Source: Planctomycetota bacterium
Lineage (GTDB): Bacteria > Planctomycetota > Phycisphaerae > Phycisphaerales > UBA1924
Direction of reading: 5' to 3'
Assembly: GCA_024280755.1 (NCBI GenBank)
Contig: JAJRPN010000006.1
Coordinates: forward strand, 1-64,000
DNA length: 64,000 nt
The translations under genes and the position numbers were made by a program. Within the stretch, counting starts at the first letter, position 1. Each line of letters starts with the position of its first letter. The notes below the pieces were generated by a model, which made no database searches, was not told the origin of the DNA, and saw nothing but the letters and a program-made list of their open reading frames with translations. Below, in pieces: positions 1 through 8,795 of the stretch.

Positions 1-97
1 ATTGCCCATTGCCCATTGCCCATTGCCCATTGCCCATTGCCCATTGCCCATTGCCCATTGCCCATTGCCCATTGCCCATTGCCCATTGCCCATTGCC
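1..97. repeat. 7-bp tandem repeat (ATTGCCC)n
   Basis: About 13.7 uninterrupted copies of ATTGCCC start at the first base of the window, so the array probably extends upstream. The period is 7 nt, not a multiple of 3, so the repetitive proteins readable here (PIAHCPL units) are not real genes. The final copies run directly into the composite repeat at 98-165, and a short degenerate version (GGCAATGGG units) sits in the same context at 38430-38462. Confidence 0.95.
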
Positions 98-165
98 TTC
101 TTCAAGACCCCCTCCGTCCGCAAAGACGCAGCTATCTCCCCCGAGGATCGGGGAAGGGGCAAGAT
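98..165. repeat. Composite dispersed repeat, partial copy
   Basis: Positions 85-118 are identical, in inverted orientation, to 38411-38444 (34 of 34 bases), which spans the satellite junction and the GACCCCCTCCGTC module. The part after 118 carries a degenerate CTCCCCCG...CGGGG palindrome (about 142-163) resembling the terminal arms at 25532 and 38369. It lies just beyond the murA stop codon. Confidence 0.8.
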
Positions 166-188
166 TGATCAAGATGTCAATGCTGTTT

Positions 189-1532
189 TTACTCGACCAT
201 CAACCCAAGCTCAGCAACCTCTTCCTCGCTGAGCCTTTGAATCGACGCCCCAACCGATGCCAAGCGATGCTCAAGGCGTTCGTATCCACGATCAATGTGA
301 TACACACGGTTAATAACCGTTGTCCCCTCTGCAGCCATTGCTGCGAGCACCAAACCCGCCGACGCTCGAAGATCACTCGCCATCACGGGTGCCCCGGTCA
401 TGGTTTGTACACCCGAGATCACCGCAGTCGTCCCATGGCGATGGATAGAAGAACCCATCCGAGTCAGCTCAGCAACATGCAAGAACCGCTCAGGGAAGAT
501 CTTCTCAGTAATCACCGAGTTGCCATCAGCCAAGCACAAAAGTGCCATGAACTGCGCCTGCAAATCCGTCGGGAACCCAGGGTGAGGCTGCGTCGTGATC
601 TGAATCGGCTTGAGCGAACCATTCGCTGAGACAGTACAGGTCCGACGCAATGGATCAGCATGCTGAGCCTGATCCGTTGGATCAACATGCACCCCGATCG
701 CTTCGAGCCGATCGGTCGCCGACATCATCGCATCGAGCGGGCAGTTGGTTAGGGTCAGGGTCGAGTTGGTGATCGCAGCAGCACACATAAAGGTGCCCGC
801 TTCGATCCGGTCGGGGATAATCGTGTGATCTACGCCCCCAAGCTCTTCAACCCCTTCGATTGTGATTCTTGGTGATCCCGCACCGCTGATCTTCGCGCCC
901 ATCCCAATGAGCATGTTCGCCAGATCCACAATTTCAGGCTCGCACGCAGCACATTCGATAATGGTCGTTCCTTGGGCAAGCGTCGCAGCCGACATCACAT
1001 TGGCGGTGCCAAGCACGGTCGAGCCAAACGGCCCACCCAAAAACACGGTGGAGCCGATCAATCGTCCAGATCGAGGCACCTTGGCGACAATATCCCCGCC
1101 CTCAAGCGTGATCTTCGCGCCCAGCGATTCAAGCCCACGCAGGTGAAGATCCACCGGGCGCTGTCCGATCGCACACCCCCCAGGCATCGAGACCCGTGCA
1201 TGCCCGCGCTTGGCCAAGATCGGCCCAAGCACACAGATGCTCGCCCGCATCGTCCGCACAATGTCATACCGGGCATGAAACTCAGAGTCATCGGTCACCT
1301 TGAGATGCACCGTGGGGATCTCGCTGTCCGTTTCCGGGGTAACCTCGACCCCGAGTTCGCCCAGCAAACGGTACATATTGCGGATATCCGACAAATCGGG
1401 TACATCACGGAGGATTACAGGCTCATCGGTGAGCAAGGTTGCAGCCAACAAAGGCAGTGCGGCGTTCTTTGAGCCTTTGATCCGAAGCGAGCCCGAGAGC
1501 TTGCGTCCACCTTCGATGACAAATACATCCAT
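189..1532 (-). CDS. murA: UDP-N-acetylglucosamine 1-carboxyvinyltransferase MurA
   Basis: Cytosolic enzyme for the first committed step of peptidoglycan synthesis: it transfers enolpyruvate from PEP to UDP-GlcNAc. The 447-residue product has the usual MurA length. The N-terminal [13 protein letters not shown] motif places Lys22 and Asn23 at the expected positions, and the catalytic loop [10 protein letters not shown] carries the reactive cysteine at about residue 120. The ATG at 1532 is preferred because GGAGG lies 10 nt upstream; a longer reading frame to 1580 has no such support. It supports a conventional peptidoglycan wall in this organism, together with murQ and nagZ nearby. Confidence 0.97.
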   Translation of the reverse strand: MDVFVIEGGRKLSGSLRIKGSKNAALPLLAATLLTDEPVILRDVPDLSDIRNMYRLLGELGVEVTPETDSEIPTVHLKVTDDSEFHARYDIVRTMRASICVLGPILAKRGHARVSMPGGCAIGQRPVDLHLRGLESLGAKITLEGGDIVAKVPRSGRLIGSTVFLGGPFGSTVLGTANVMSAATLAQGTTIIECAACEPEIVDLANMLIGMGAKISGAGSPRITIEGVEELGGVDHTIIPDRIEAGTFMCAAAITNSTLTLTNCPLDAMMSATDRLEAIGVHVDPTDQAQHADPLRRTCTVSANGSLKPIQITTQPHPGFPTDLQAQFMALLCLADGNSVITEKIFPERFLHVAELTRMGSSIHRHGTTAVISGVQTMTGAPVMASDLRASAGLVLAAMAAEGTTVINRVYHIDRGYERLEHRLASVGASIQRLSEEEVAELGLMVE

Positions 1533-1870
1533 AGCCCATAGGCCTCCAAAAAGAACGGTTCGTGAGTGAGTGTACCACACCCAGATCCTCTATGAGAGTC
1601 GATCTGCGCGCAGTCTCTAGACAAGGTATCGGCCAACACCCCCTCAAGACTCGCAAATCGGTCATCCATAAGACTTTGGCGTTCGGTAAGAAATATGCCC
1701 ATACAACCGGGTTTTTTTGCCCAATCCGCACAGCCCACACAGGATCGCGCAATTCTCACCCCCTCTGTGTGGCATTCGCTGCGTGGGAAATGGATGTTCA
1801 AGGTAACACAAAGCCCAAATCGTCCTCGGCGGACACAACGGGCAAACAACATGCAAACGGAGTGGCACCA
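1533..1870. other. Intergenic region between murA and a small membrane protein gene
   Basis: About 340 nt separating divergent genes. It presumably carries promoters for both sides, but I see no clear -35/-10 pair or palindrome. Reading frames crossing it on both strands look like shadows. Confidence 0.5.
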
Positions 1871-2050
1871 ATGACCACAGCTAGCCAACACATTGAGAAC
1901 ACGCAGGACTCGGAACAAACAAACCGACTCATGCAAGGACTCCTGATCGCTGCGATTGCTGCGTCAGCGATTTCCATGGTCTTTTCGATCGGGACTGCGG
2001 TTGTATCCGCATCTGATCAATCCGTCGCGAGCGTCGCAACGGATCACTAA
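1871..2050 (+). CDS. Small single-pass membrane protein, unknown function
   Basis: A 59-residue product with a polar N-terminus (MTTASQHIENTQDSEQTN) followed by one hydrophobic segment (about residues 22-46, GLLIAAIAASAISMVFSIGTA). The open frame extends upstream, but the charged, low-quality sequence there looks non-coding. The gene ends 49 nt before the fibro-slime gene on the same strand, so the two may be co-transcribed. No family recognised. Confidence 0.5.
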   Translation: MTTASQHIENTQDSEQTNRLMQGLLIAAIAASAISMVFSIGTAVVSASDQSVASVATDH

Positions 2051-2099
2051 GCGTTTTTGTTTCGGGGGAGAGCAGCCAAGAACGCTGCGGGAGTTCACT

Positions 2100-3065
2100 A
2101 TGGATCGTCAAACACAATCAAGCCAGTATCTCAAACGACTCACCAACATCGGTGCCATCATGCTCATGGCTGGCAGCGTCGGATTCGTCTCGGTCGCTTC
2201 TGCTGAAGAAGGCACCGAAAACGAAAACACCACCGAAAACAGCTCTTCGACCATCAGCAACCCAGACACACTCGTACTCGATTGTACGATCCGTGACTTC
2301 CGCCCCTACGCCAACTGTGCGCCCGGCGGACATCCAGACTTTGAAACCTTTGGCGGCACAACCACCGTCGGACTCGTCTCCGATTACCTTGGCGACAACG
2401 GCAAGCCGATGTCATCGGGCAACCTCCGCGGGTTCAAAATCAAGAAAGAGTTCAAAGATAGCTCAGGTCGAAACATTAACCCCTCATCGTATGACCCAGA
2501 CAAGGGAGATGTCGCAGGGCAGATCGTAGCGGGTGGCGGCGGCAACGGGCTGACCTCATCAGAAGCATTCGATCAGTGGTACACCGATGTTCCTGGGATT
2601 AATCTCTCAAAGAACATCACCCTCACGCTTCATCGCGTCGAAGGTACCGACCGATTTGTATTCGATAGTGCGGTCGATACAGAACATCAATCTGGCGGGT
2701 GGTTCCTCCCGATCAACGGCGAGCTTCTGGGCAACTTCCGAGATGATCGAAACTACCACTTCACGACCGAGATCAATACCCAGTTTACTTTCCACGCACA
2801 AACCGGGCAGGTGTTCAAGTTCACCGGCGACGATGATGTATGGGTGTTTATCGACGGGCGACTCGTTGTAGACCTCGGCGGGCTTCACCCCAAGCGCGAG
2901 CAGTTCCTAGATCTCGATCGTTTGGATTGGCTTGATGACGGGCGGACCTACTCGCTCGATATCTTCCACGCCGAGCGTCGATACCGAGGTTCAAACTTCC
3001 GAATCGAAACAACACTCCAGCTGAGATCAGTCGAGCTGCCTCCGGTCTCTGCGATTTACGATTAA
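2100..3065 (+). CDS. Secreted fibro-slime domain protein
   Basis: A 321-residue protein. The N-terminus has a basic stretch and a hydrophobic core ending in VASA, consistent with a Sec signal peptide cleaved near residue 34. The rest matches the fibro-slime/PA14-like domain: CTIRDFRP near the start, GDDDVWVFIDGRLVVDLGG and LDIFHAERR near the end. These domains occur in extracellular carbohydrate-associated proteins of Fibrobacter, planctomycetes and slime moulds. It lacks a PEP-CTERM or other C-terminal sorting tail. The longer upstream frame (to 1956) lacks signal-peptide character. A good intrinsic terminator follows. Confidence 0.85.
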   Translation: MDRQTQSSQYLKRLTNIGAIMLMAGSVGFVSVASAEEGTENENTTENSSSTISNPDTLVLDCTIRDFRPYANCAPGGHPDFETFGGTTTVGLVSDYLGDNGKPMSSGNLRGFKIKKEFKDSSGRNINPSSYDPDKGDVAGQIVAGGGGNGLTSSEAFDQWYTDVPGINLSKNITLTLHRVEGTDRFVFDSAVDTEHQSGGWFLPINGELLGNFRDDRNYHFTTEINTQFTFHAQTGQVFKFTGDDDVWVFIDGRLVVDLGGLHPKREQFLDLDRLDWLDDGRTYSLDIFHAERRYRGSNFRIETTLQLRSVELPPVSAIYD

Positions 3066-3093
3066 TATTCACGGTGCATGTTGGTGTTGGTGT

Positions 3094-3131
3094 GAGGCCG
3101 ATCCGTTTGACGGGTCGGCCTCCTCCTTTTT
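3094..3131 (+). terminator. Intrinsic terminator after the fibro-slime gene
   Basis: An 11-bp stem (GAGGCCGATCC / GGGTCGGCCTC, one G-T type pair) with a short loop is followed by CTCCTTTTT. It lies 29 nt after the stop codon, between convergent genes. Confidence 0.8.
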
Positions 3132-3160
3132 GATCACTCAACAGACAGTCAGCGTGATCC

Positions 3161-3721
3161 TTAGTGACTACCGCGGCGATATTCGCGTCGATCGCGTCGG
3201 GCCGGGCGCTTGTAATCATATAGCCTGCGACGATCACCTCGACGCACATCGCGTCGGTTGTTGTACGAGCCGTGCGAAGTATGGTACCGTTGGCGGGGCG
3301 TGGTCGAAGGATACACATACCGATTCGGATCGTCGCTGGTATAAAAAGTACGCTGATTGTCCAACGATGCCCGCGGGGCTTGGGGCCAACCCATCGAGAG
3401 ATAAGTCTCATTTGATCGGATGCTCATCGATTCATCGCGTCGATCATATTCGGGATTCATCGGATTCGAATACGCATATTGCCCGGCGTTCGCACGCCCG
3501 GGCGGCACAATCACTGCGCTGCTCGAGCCTGAATGACCCGCCGGTGCTGTGTTGATCCGTGCTGTGTTGATTGGCTGGGCAGGATTCTGCATCAGCATCG
3601 TTGGAGGCGTCCAATCCCACGCGCCCGCAGCTCCATATCTGCCTTCGCCACACCCCGTAAGAAGCACAAGAGCAGTGCCAATTGCGAGGATTCCGATCGA
3701 GTTCTTTTTTTGTATTGCCAT
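3161..3721 (-). CDS. Predicted lipoprotein, Arg/Tyr-rich tail
   Basis: A 186-residue product starting MAIQKKNSIGILAIG with a lipoprotein signal ending in LLTGC (lipobox, Cys near residue 21). The rest is low in hydrophobic residues. The C-terminal 40 residues are very rich in Arg, Tyr and Asp (RRDVRRGDRRRLYDYKRP), suggesting a disordered, nucleic-acid- or wall-binding tail. The start at 3721 is chosen over the longer frame because the signal peptide begins there and GAGAG lies just upstream. No family recognised; convergent with the fibro-slime gene. Confidence 0.65.
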   Translation of the reverse strand: MAIQKKNSIGILAIGTALVLLTGCGEGRYGAAGAWDWTPPTMLMQNPAQPINTARINTAPAGHSGSSSAVIVPPGRANAGQYAYSNPMNPEYDRRDESMSIRSNETYLSMGWPQAPRASLDNQRTFYTSDDPNRYVYPSTTPRQRYHTSHGSYNNRRDVRRGDRRRLYDYKRPARRDRREYRRGSH

Positions 3722-3782
3722 AACACTCTCTAACCGACCACAAGAGTGCCCTGCCTGCCAACGATTTGCAGAGTCCTGCCTC

Positions 3783-3804
3783 AAAAACGCCCAAAAACAG
3801 GCGT
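3783..3804 (-). terminator. Weak terminator-like hairpin after nagZ
   Basis: On the minus strand a 5-bp stem (ACGCC / GGCGT) is followed by TTTTT, about 20 nt past the nagZ stop. The stem is short, so this is tentative. Confidence 0.4.
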
Positions 3805-3825
3805 AATTCGATTGTTATCGGAGAC

Positions 3826-4878
3826 TTAATCTGCCGAAGTATAAGCAAACAACAGATCCAGCCGATCGCAAGATTCCGCAAATCGTAGTTCAGGATCTTT
3901 GATTTTACCTTGTTGGGCAGCGTGTAAAATGGCGTTAGCTATCCGTGTCGGCGCACCGCTTTCTCGATATCCCGGCGCATTGAGCCCATCGAGAATCAGA
4001 TCTGCACCCGCATTGATCGCATGCACCGCAGATTCCCCCTCGCCAAACTCATCACGAATCGCCCGCATATCAAGCGAGTCCGTAACGACCACGCCGTCAA
4101 ATCCGAGTTCGTTTCGGAGCTTCTGCGTTGTGTGTTGCTGCGAAAGCGATGCGGGCAATGTTGGGTCGATTGCGGTGTGCATCAAGTGCCCGGTCATGAT
4201 CGCGATCTGTGTGTTGAACCGGGTGATTAATCGTTGGAAAACTTCTGTCTCGATATCAAGATGCGCGTTGGTAATATCACAAAGCCCAAGGTGCGAATCC
4301 ATCAGCGAAGATCCATGCCCTGGAAAATGTTTGATACAACACCCGATCCCTGCTTGCCGATGCGCATCAATCACTTTGTGCGCACAACCAATGACCTCAT
4401 CGAGAGCAACTCCGAACGCCCGCTCCTTGCCTGCGATGATCGGCGACCCAGGCTTGATCGCGAGATCGACACATGGAGCAAAGTTGAGATTGATCCCGAG
4501 TTTGGCCAGTTGATCGGCTTGTTTGTGTGCATACTGAAGCTGGTCAATTTCGAGCATCATACCAAACTCGGCGGCACTGGTTGTGGGTAGAAACCCGTTG
4601 TGTTCGTTGAGCCGAGCGACGGCTCCGCCTTCTTGATCGATTGCAATAACCAGATCAGCCCCCAGCTCGTTGCGAAGATCTTCGATGAGCTTGGCAAGTT
4701 GCTTCGGCGATTGAATATTGCGCGTGCAGTTTCCAGCAATATCGTGATCGAACAAGATCACGCCTCGCACGCTGATGGATTTGAGCTCTGCGATATCTGT
4801 CCGTGTTTGTTTTTCGGAGAGCGAGCGGCCCTGAAACCCGAACATGAGCATCGAGCCGACAAGTTTTTGAAGACTCAT
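3826..4878 (-). CDS. nagZ: Beta-N-acetylhexosaminidase, GH3 (NagZ-like)
   Basis: Glycoside hydrolase family 3 enzyme expected to remove GlcNAc from muropeptides during peptidoglycan recycling. The 350-residue length fits NagZ. Diagnostic motifs are IDQEGGAVARL near residue 80, KHFPGHG at 183-189 followed by DSH, and TDSLDM at 266-271 with the predicted nucleophile Asp267. No signal peptide is visible, so it is probably cytosolic. It overlaps the end of murQ by 4 nt (ATGA), and murQ acts on the MurNAc-6-P side of the same pathway, which supports translational coupling and this assignment. Confidence 0.93.
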   Translation of the reverse strand: MSLQKLVGSMLMFGFQGRSLSEKQTRTDIAELKSISVRGVILFDHDIAGNCTRNIQSPKQLAKLIEDLRNELGADLVIAIDQEGGAVARLNEHNGFLPTTSAAEFGMMLEIDQLQYAHKQADQLAKLGINLNFAPCVDLAIKPGSPIIAGKERAFGVALDEVIGCAHKVIDAHRQAGIGCCIKHFPGHGSSLMDSHLGLCDITNAHLDIETEVFQRLITRFNTQIAIMTGHLMHTAIDPTLPASLSQQHTTQKLRNELGFDGVVVTDSLDMRAIRDEFGEGESAVHAINAGADLILDGLNAPGYRESGAPTRIANAILHAAQQGKIKDPELRFAESCDRLDLLFAYTSAD

Positions 4879-5813
4879 GATTGTGCTCCGATCACTCGCC
4901 CAAGGTGCCCGTCATGGTGGGCGAGCAATGCGCACGCATCGAGATACGACACGCCCTGGAGCTGCATAACAATCGCAGGCTTGACACACTGGTCGGCTTG
5001 TTCTAGAAGTTCAAAAGCGCGTTCCCGATCGACCTTAGCAATCTGCATGATGATCCTGGCTGCCCGATCTTTGAGCTTGTCATTGGTCGCCCGCAGATCG
5101 ACCATCAAGTTTGAAGAGGTTTTGCCAAGCCCAACCATTGCGCTTGTGGTGATCATGTTGAGCACCATCTTTGTTGCGGTGCCAGCCTTCATGCGGGTAG
5201 ATCCGGTCAGCACTTCGGGGCCGGTCTCGATGGCGATCAATACATCACACCAGTTGGGTTGATCAATTGGCGTGCAGGTGAGCAAGCCGGTTTGGGAGCC
5301 CATTGTCTTTGCGTATTCAACCCCGCCGAGCACATAGGGCGTTGTTCCGCCAGCAGCGATTCCAAGCACCACATCATGCTTGCCAATGTTCAATGCTTGA
5401 AGCTCCTGGTGAGCGCCATCGTGGATGTCTTCTTTGGACTCGGATGATTTGCGCAGCGAGCGATCGCCGCCAGCGATGATGCCGATGATTGTATTTGGAT
5501 TGGTCTGAAAAGTCGGCGGGCATTCCGAAGCATCAAGCACCCCGAGTCGGCCACTGGTTCCTGCGCCGAGATAGATCAGCCGACCGCCAGCTTGAATCGC
5601 AGCGATGACCAGATCGGTGATTGCAGCAATATGTTCGATCTGATCCCGCACCGCCCCGGCAATCCGTTGGTCTTCATCGTTGATAATCGATAAGCATTCA
5701 ATCGTCGAATAGGCATCAAGCCCGGTTGAGCGATCGTTCCGTTGCTCGGTCAACAAATGCCCACGATCGGGGAGCGCGGGCGTAGGATCTTTGGATGGTT
5801 GTTGCTCACTCAA
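4875..5813 (-). CDS. murQ: N-acetylmuramic acid 6-phosphate etherase MurQ
   Basis: Lyase that splits the D-lactyl ether of MurNAc-6-P to give GlcNAc-6-P. The SIS-fold protein shows LLTEQRN at the N-terminus, the sugar-phosphate loop GAGTSGRLG at 83-91, DASECPP with the catalytic glutamate near residue 97, and GSTRMKAGTATK. The only plausible first codon is TTG at 5813. In-frame alternatives are two TTGs at residues 20-21, too close to the conserved LLTEQRN. No Shine-Dalgarno sequence lies at a useful distance, and the start is only 2 nt past the 3' end of a tRNA gene; see findings. Confidence 0.94.
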   Translation of the reverse strand: MSEQQPSKDPTPALPDRGHLLTEQRNDRSTGLDAYSTIECLSIINDEDQRIAGAVRDQIEHIAAITDLVIAAIQAGGRLIYLGAGTSGRLGVLDASECPPTFQTNPNTIIGIIAGGDRSLRKSSESKEDIHDGAHQELQALNIGKHDVVLGIAAGGTTPYVLGGVEYAKTMGSQTGLLTCTPIDQPNWCDVLIAIETGPEVLTGSTRMKAGTATKMVLNMITTSAMVGLGKTSSNLMVDLRATNDKLKDRAARIIMQIAKVDRERAFELLEQADQCVKPAIVMQLQGVSYLDACALLAHHDGHLGRVIGAQS

Positions 5814-5815
5814 AG

Positions 5816-5889
5816 CGCACCCGAGAGGGCTCGAACCTCCGACCTATGGTTTAGGAAACCATTGCTCTATCCAGCTGAGCTACGGATGC
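5816..5889 (-). tRNA. tRNA-Arg (anticodon CCT)
   Basis: Folds into a full cloverleaf: 7-bp acceptor stem GCATCCG/CGGGTGC with one G-T pair, D arm GCTC...GAGC, anticodon stem ATGGT/ACCAT with loop TTCCTAA, and T arm around TTCGAGC. The anticodon CCT reads AGG (Arg). The discriminator base is G and CCA is not encoded, so maturation needs RNase Z and CCA addition. The next gene, murQ, begins 2 nt downstream. Confidence 0.95.
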
Positions 5890-5899
5890 GACTGGAAGA

Positions 5900-5929
5900 A
5901 CTATATGGTCAATACCGAGGCATTGGCAA
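5900..5929 (-). promoter_or_regulatory. Sigma70-type promoter of the tRNA-Arg/murQ/nagZ unit
   Basis: On the minus strand TTGCCA (-35) is followed after 18 nt by TATAGT (-10), and the tRNA 5' end lies 10 nt beyond. The promoter is squeezed between the tRNA and the stop codon of the histidine kinase gene, and no other promoter is obvious for murQ. Confidence 0.6.
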
Positions 5930-5933
5930 CGAT

Positions 5934-8453
5934 TTAGTCTGAAGGCATCGATTCGATTGGAGGCAGCTCCCTCGCGCCGCGTTCGACCTGAGCGGTGATC
6001 TGGCGGAGTTGGGCAATCGCCTGGGAGATCTGTTCAAACTCTTGAGCAATTACACACTCTTCGAGTGCCAAAGCCGATTCGGTCAGTGGATCAAGTCCGA
6101 CCATGCCTCCAGAGCCGATCAGTTTGTGGATGATCTTCGAGAGGTGCGTGAAGTTTTTGTTGGCGTGTGCTTTTTCAATGTCTGCAAGTTGTTGAGGCAG
6201 TGTTTGGATATAACTCAGCACGATCTCACGGAGTTCTGGGTCATCCATAGGCAGCGTAGACACCAATGCGGGACCATTCTCGGGAGAATCTTGAACCGCG
6301 TCAGTTCCGTCTATGGATTGGGCGAGGCCGTGGGGGTTGTTTATCCATTGTTCAGCGTGATCGATCAACTCTTCGATATCCACAGGCTTGGTCAGGTAGT
6401 CGCTGCACCCCGCTTTGAGACATCGTTCACGATCGCGCGTCATGGCACTGGCAGTGAGTGCGATGATCGGCGTGGTGACGCCGTGTTCACGCAGCTTGGT
6501 CGATGCGGTATACCCATCCATGATCGGCATCTGCATGTCCATCAGGATCAGATCGAAGTTGGTTTGTATTGCCAGATCAAAGCCCTCTTGACCGTCGTTG
6601 GCAGTCGTCACTTTCGCGCCCGCTCGTTTGAGGATCAAGCCAATCAGTTGTCGGTTGGTCTGCCCATCATCAACAAGAAGCACATGCCCGTTGAGCCGAT
6701 CGTCGGCGGATTTTTTGGCTATTGTGGGACGCTCGCCTCGGATAGATTCACTATGGAATCCATCTTGAAACTCAATCTCGCTCGCATCGCCAGCAGGCAG
6801 GGAGATGACGAAGGTTGATCCGACGCCCTCAATACTCGAAACGCACAGCGTGCCTCCCATTGCCATCGTTAGGTTTCGGCTGATGGTCAGCCCAAGCCCG
6901 GTGCCTCCAAAGTTGCGGGTGATCGAACTATCCGCTTGCGAGAAAGGCTCAAAGATGGTTTCGAGTTTTTCATCGGGGATTCCCATCCCGGTATCAACAA
7001 TCTCGATGATGAGTGACATTTCGTCGGCTCCTGTTTCTTTGAGCCGAGTGCGCATGGTGACCGAGCCTGTTTCAGTAAACTTGATCGCGTTGCCTACAAG
7101 ATTGGTCAGGATCTTACGAAACCGCGTCGGATCAGTAACGATAGATTTCGGTAATCGCCCAGAACTCTCAATATTGAGCTTGATCATTTTGTCATTGGCG
7201 TGAATCCGCATGACCGAGGCGAGATCGGCGAGCGTGCTCATCGGATCGCAAGGTACCATCTCAAGATCGATCTCGCCAGATTCGACCTTTGAGAGATCGA
7301 GGATGTTGTTGATGAGCTGGAGCAGGTGCTTGCCGCTCGATTGGATCACCCCGAGCCATTCGTCGCGATCGGCTTGGGTGGTCCGCTCGTCATCACGCAA
7401 GAGCATGTCGGTAAAACCCAAAATCCCATTGAGTGGTGTACGAATTTCATGGCTCATATTTGCGAGAAACTCACTCTTGGCCATCGATGAAGCCTTGGCG
7501 GCGTCTGAGGCTTCGATGATCCGTTGCTCGATCTGATCGTTCTTGATCGCTTGAGCAATGAGATGTCCGACATTCTCAAGCGTCTCGATTCTTGTCTGTT
7601 TTCTGCTTGGAAAGACTTCTGTATACAGGAACATCACGCCAATCGTGGTGTTATTGACACGCAATGGGATGATGTAGTGTCCGTGTGGGGTCATCCCGAC
7701 GAATGTATTTTCGTGTCGCTCATCGCAGAAACAATCATCCGAAATGATAATTTCGCCCGAGATCGCAACGCGCCCGCATAGGCAGTTTCCGAACGGGATC
7801 TGTTTTTCGCGGTCAATGAACTCTTGGGTAAACTTGCCGTGCATGGCGAACATGTCGAGATGTGTTCGTTCTTCGTTGGCGATGAAGATGCCGCACTTGT
7901 TTTCGATGTGCAGTTCTTCGAGACTCGAAAGGATTTTGAGCGTTTCACTCACCCGCTCATACAACGGTGTGCTTTGCTGAAGCACGCCTGCGATCTGTGC
8001 GCGTGCCTGTGCGCCGACACGATCAAAGTCCAAGATTTCTTCCACTTCAACTTGAGCGGAGATATCCTGGTGGATTGCTGCATAAAGGTAGACCTCGCCT
8101 GCATCATTGCGGATCGGTGTGATGGTGAGCTGTGCCCAATATTCGTTGTCTTCTTCGCGAGGGTTACCGCCTGCGATACGGATCGGGAGTTGAGGCTTGC
8201 GCTTGTTGAGAATCCGTCCGCTCCATGTCTTTCCTTCACGGATCGTCGTCCAAAGATCGTCGTAAGTTGCTCGGTCGGTTTTGTTGCTCTGAAGTATGGA
8301 CGGGCTCTTGCCCTTGATTTCATCAAGGGTGTATCCGGTGGTTCTGGTGAAGGTCGAGTTTGCATACTCGACGCGCCCTTGGGTGTCTGTAATCAACACA
8401 GCCCCGCCTGCTTGTTCGAGTGCGTTAGCAAGATCAGATTCAATCAAACTCAT
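5934..8453 (-). CDS. Hybrid sensor histidine kinase (PAS-GAF-HisKA-HATPase-REC-HPt)
   Basis: An 839-residue cytosolic two-component phosphorelay protein with no membrane segment. Domains in order: PAS with PAC (about 1-135), GAF (about 155-300), dimerisation/phosphoacceptor with His335 in NMSHEIRTPLNG, HATPase (GNAIKFT, DTGMGIP, GGTGLGL), receiver with Asp639 in LILMDMQMP, and HPt with His776 in IIHKLIGSGG. The GAF domain carries CLCG, CFC and HE residues that could bind a cofactor. All catalytic residues are present, so it should autophosphorylate and relay to an unlinked regulator. It is preceded by GGGAAAATAC before ATG and stands alone. Confidence 0.95.
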   Translation of the reverse strand: MSLIESDLANALEQAGGAVLITDTQGRVEYANSTFTRTTGYTLDEIKGKSPSILQSNKTDRATYDDLWTTIREGKTWSGRILNKRKPQLPIRIAGGNPREEDNEYWAQLTITPIRNDAGEVYLYAAIHQDISAQVEVEEILDFDRVGAQARAQIAGVLQQSTPLYERVSETLKILSSLEELHIENKCGIFIANEERTHLDMFAMHGKFTQEFIDREKQIPFGNCLCGRVAISGEIIISDDCFCDERHENTFVGMTPHGHYIIPLRVNNTTIGVMFLYTEVFPSRKQTRIETLENVGHLIAQAIKNDQIEQRIIEASDAAKASSMAKSEFLANMSHEIRTPLNGILGFTDMLLRDDERTTQADRDEWLGVIQSSGKHLLQLINNILDLSKVESGEIDLEMVPCDPMSTLADLASVMRIHANDKMIKLNIESSGRLPKSIVTDPTRFRKILTNLVGNAIKFTETGSVTMRTRLKETGADEMSLIIEIVDTGMGIPDEKLETIFEPFSQADSSITRNFGGTGLGLTISRNLTMAMGGTLCVSSIEGVGSTFVISLPAGDASEIEFQDGFHSESIRGERPTIAKKSADDRLNGHVLLVDDGQTNRQLIGLILKRAGAKVTTANDGQEGFDLAIQTNFDLILMDMQMPIMDGYTASTKLREHGVTTPIIALTASAMTRDRERCLKAGCSDYLTKPVDIEELIDHAEQWINNPHGLAQSIDGTDAVQDSPENGPALVSTLPMDDPELREIVLSYIQTLPQQLADIEKAHANKNFTHLSKIIHKLIGSGGMVGLDPLTESALALEECVIAQEFEQISQAIAQLRQITAQVERGARELPPIESMPSD

Positions 8454-8795
8454 GTATTTTCCCTATCTATACATCGTTTCGCTGTTGTTTGTCCTTCGAT
8501 TCTCCGTCCACCCTATATAAAATCGTTGAATCAACGGAGAACAAACTCCCTTGTTCTTACTCGACACGCATTGGTGTTTGCTTGAGTATCCCTCGCTCTG
8601 GGGATAGGGAAAACATCCTATGGATGATGCTTGTGTTGGTTATTGAGGTTATCGCTCTTCGATGACAGCCTAAAACGACCGAGAACACGCGTGGATTAGG
8701 TTTTTCAACGATTCGTATCGCATGGGCGAATCGCCTATGATCCATGCCAATCTGAATCGATCAGCAGATTGGACAGCTATCCACGGAGATTCACG
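8454..8795. other. Divergent intergenic region, kinase / ychF
   Basis: 342 nt between divergently transcribed genes. It must hold both promoters, but no convincing -35/-10 pair, strong palindrome or RNA structure stands out by eye. Confidence 0.4.

Noticed and set aside
1..97. CRISPR-like array
   Set aside because: The 7-bp units are contiguous with no unique spacers.
9..629. Frames encoding PIAHCPL repeats followed by a long tail opposite murA
   Set aside because: They arise from the 7-bp satellite and the antisense strand of murA; no start signal or family supports them.
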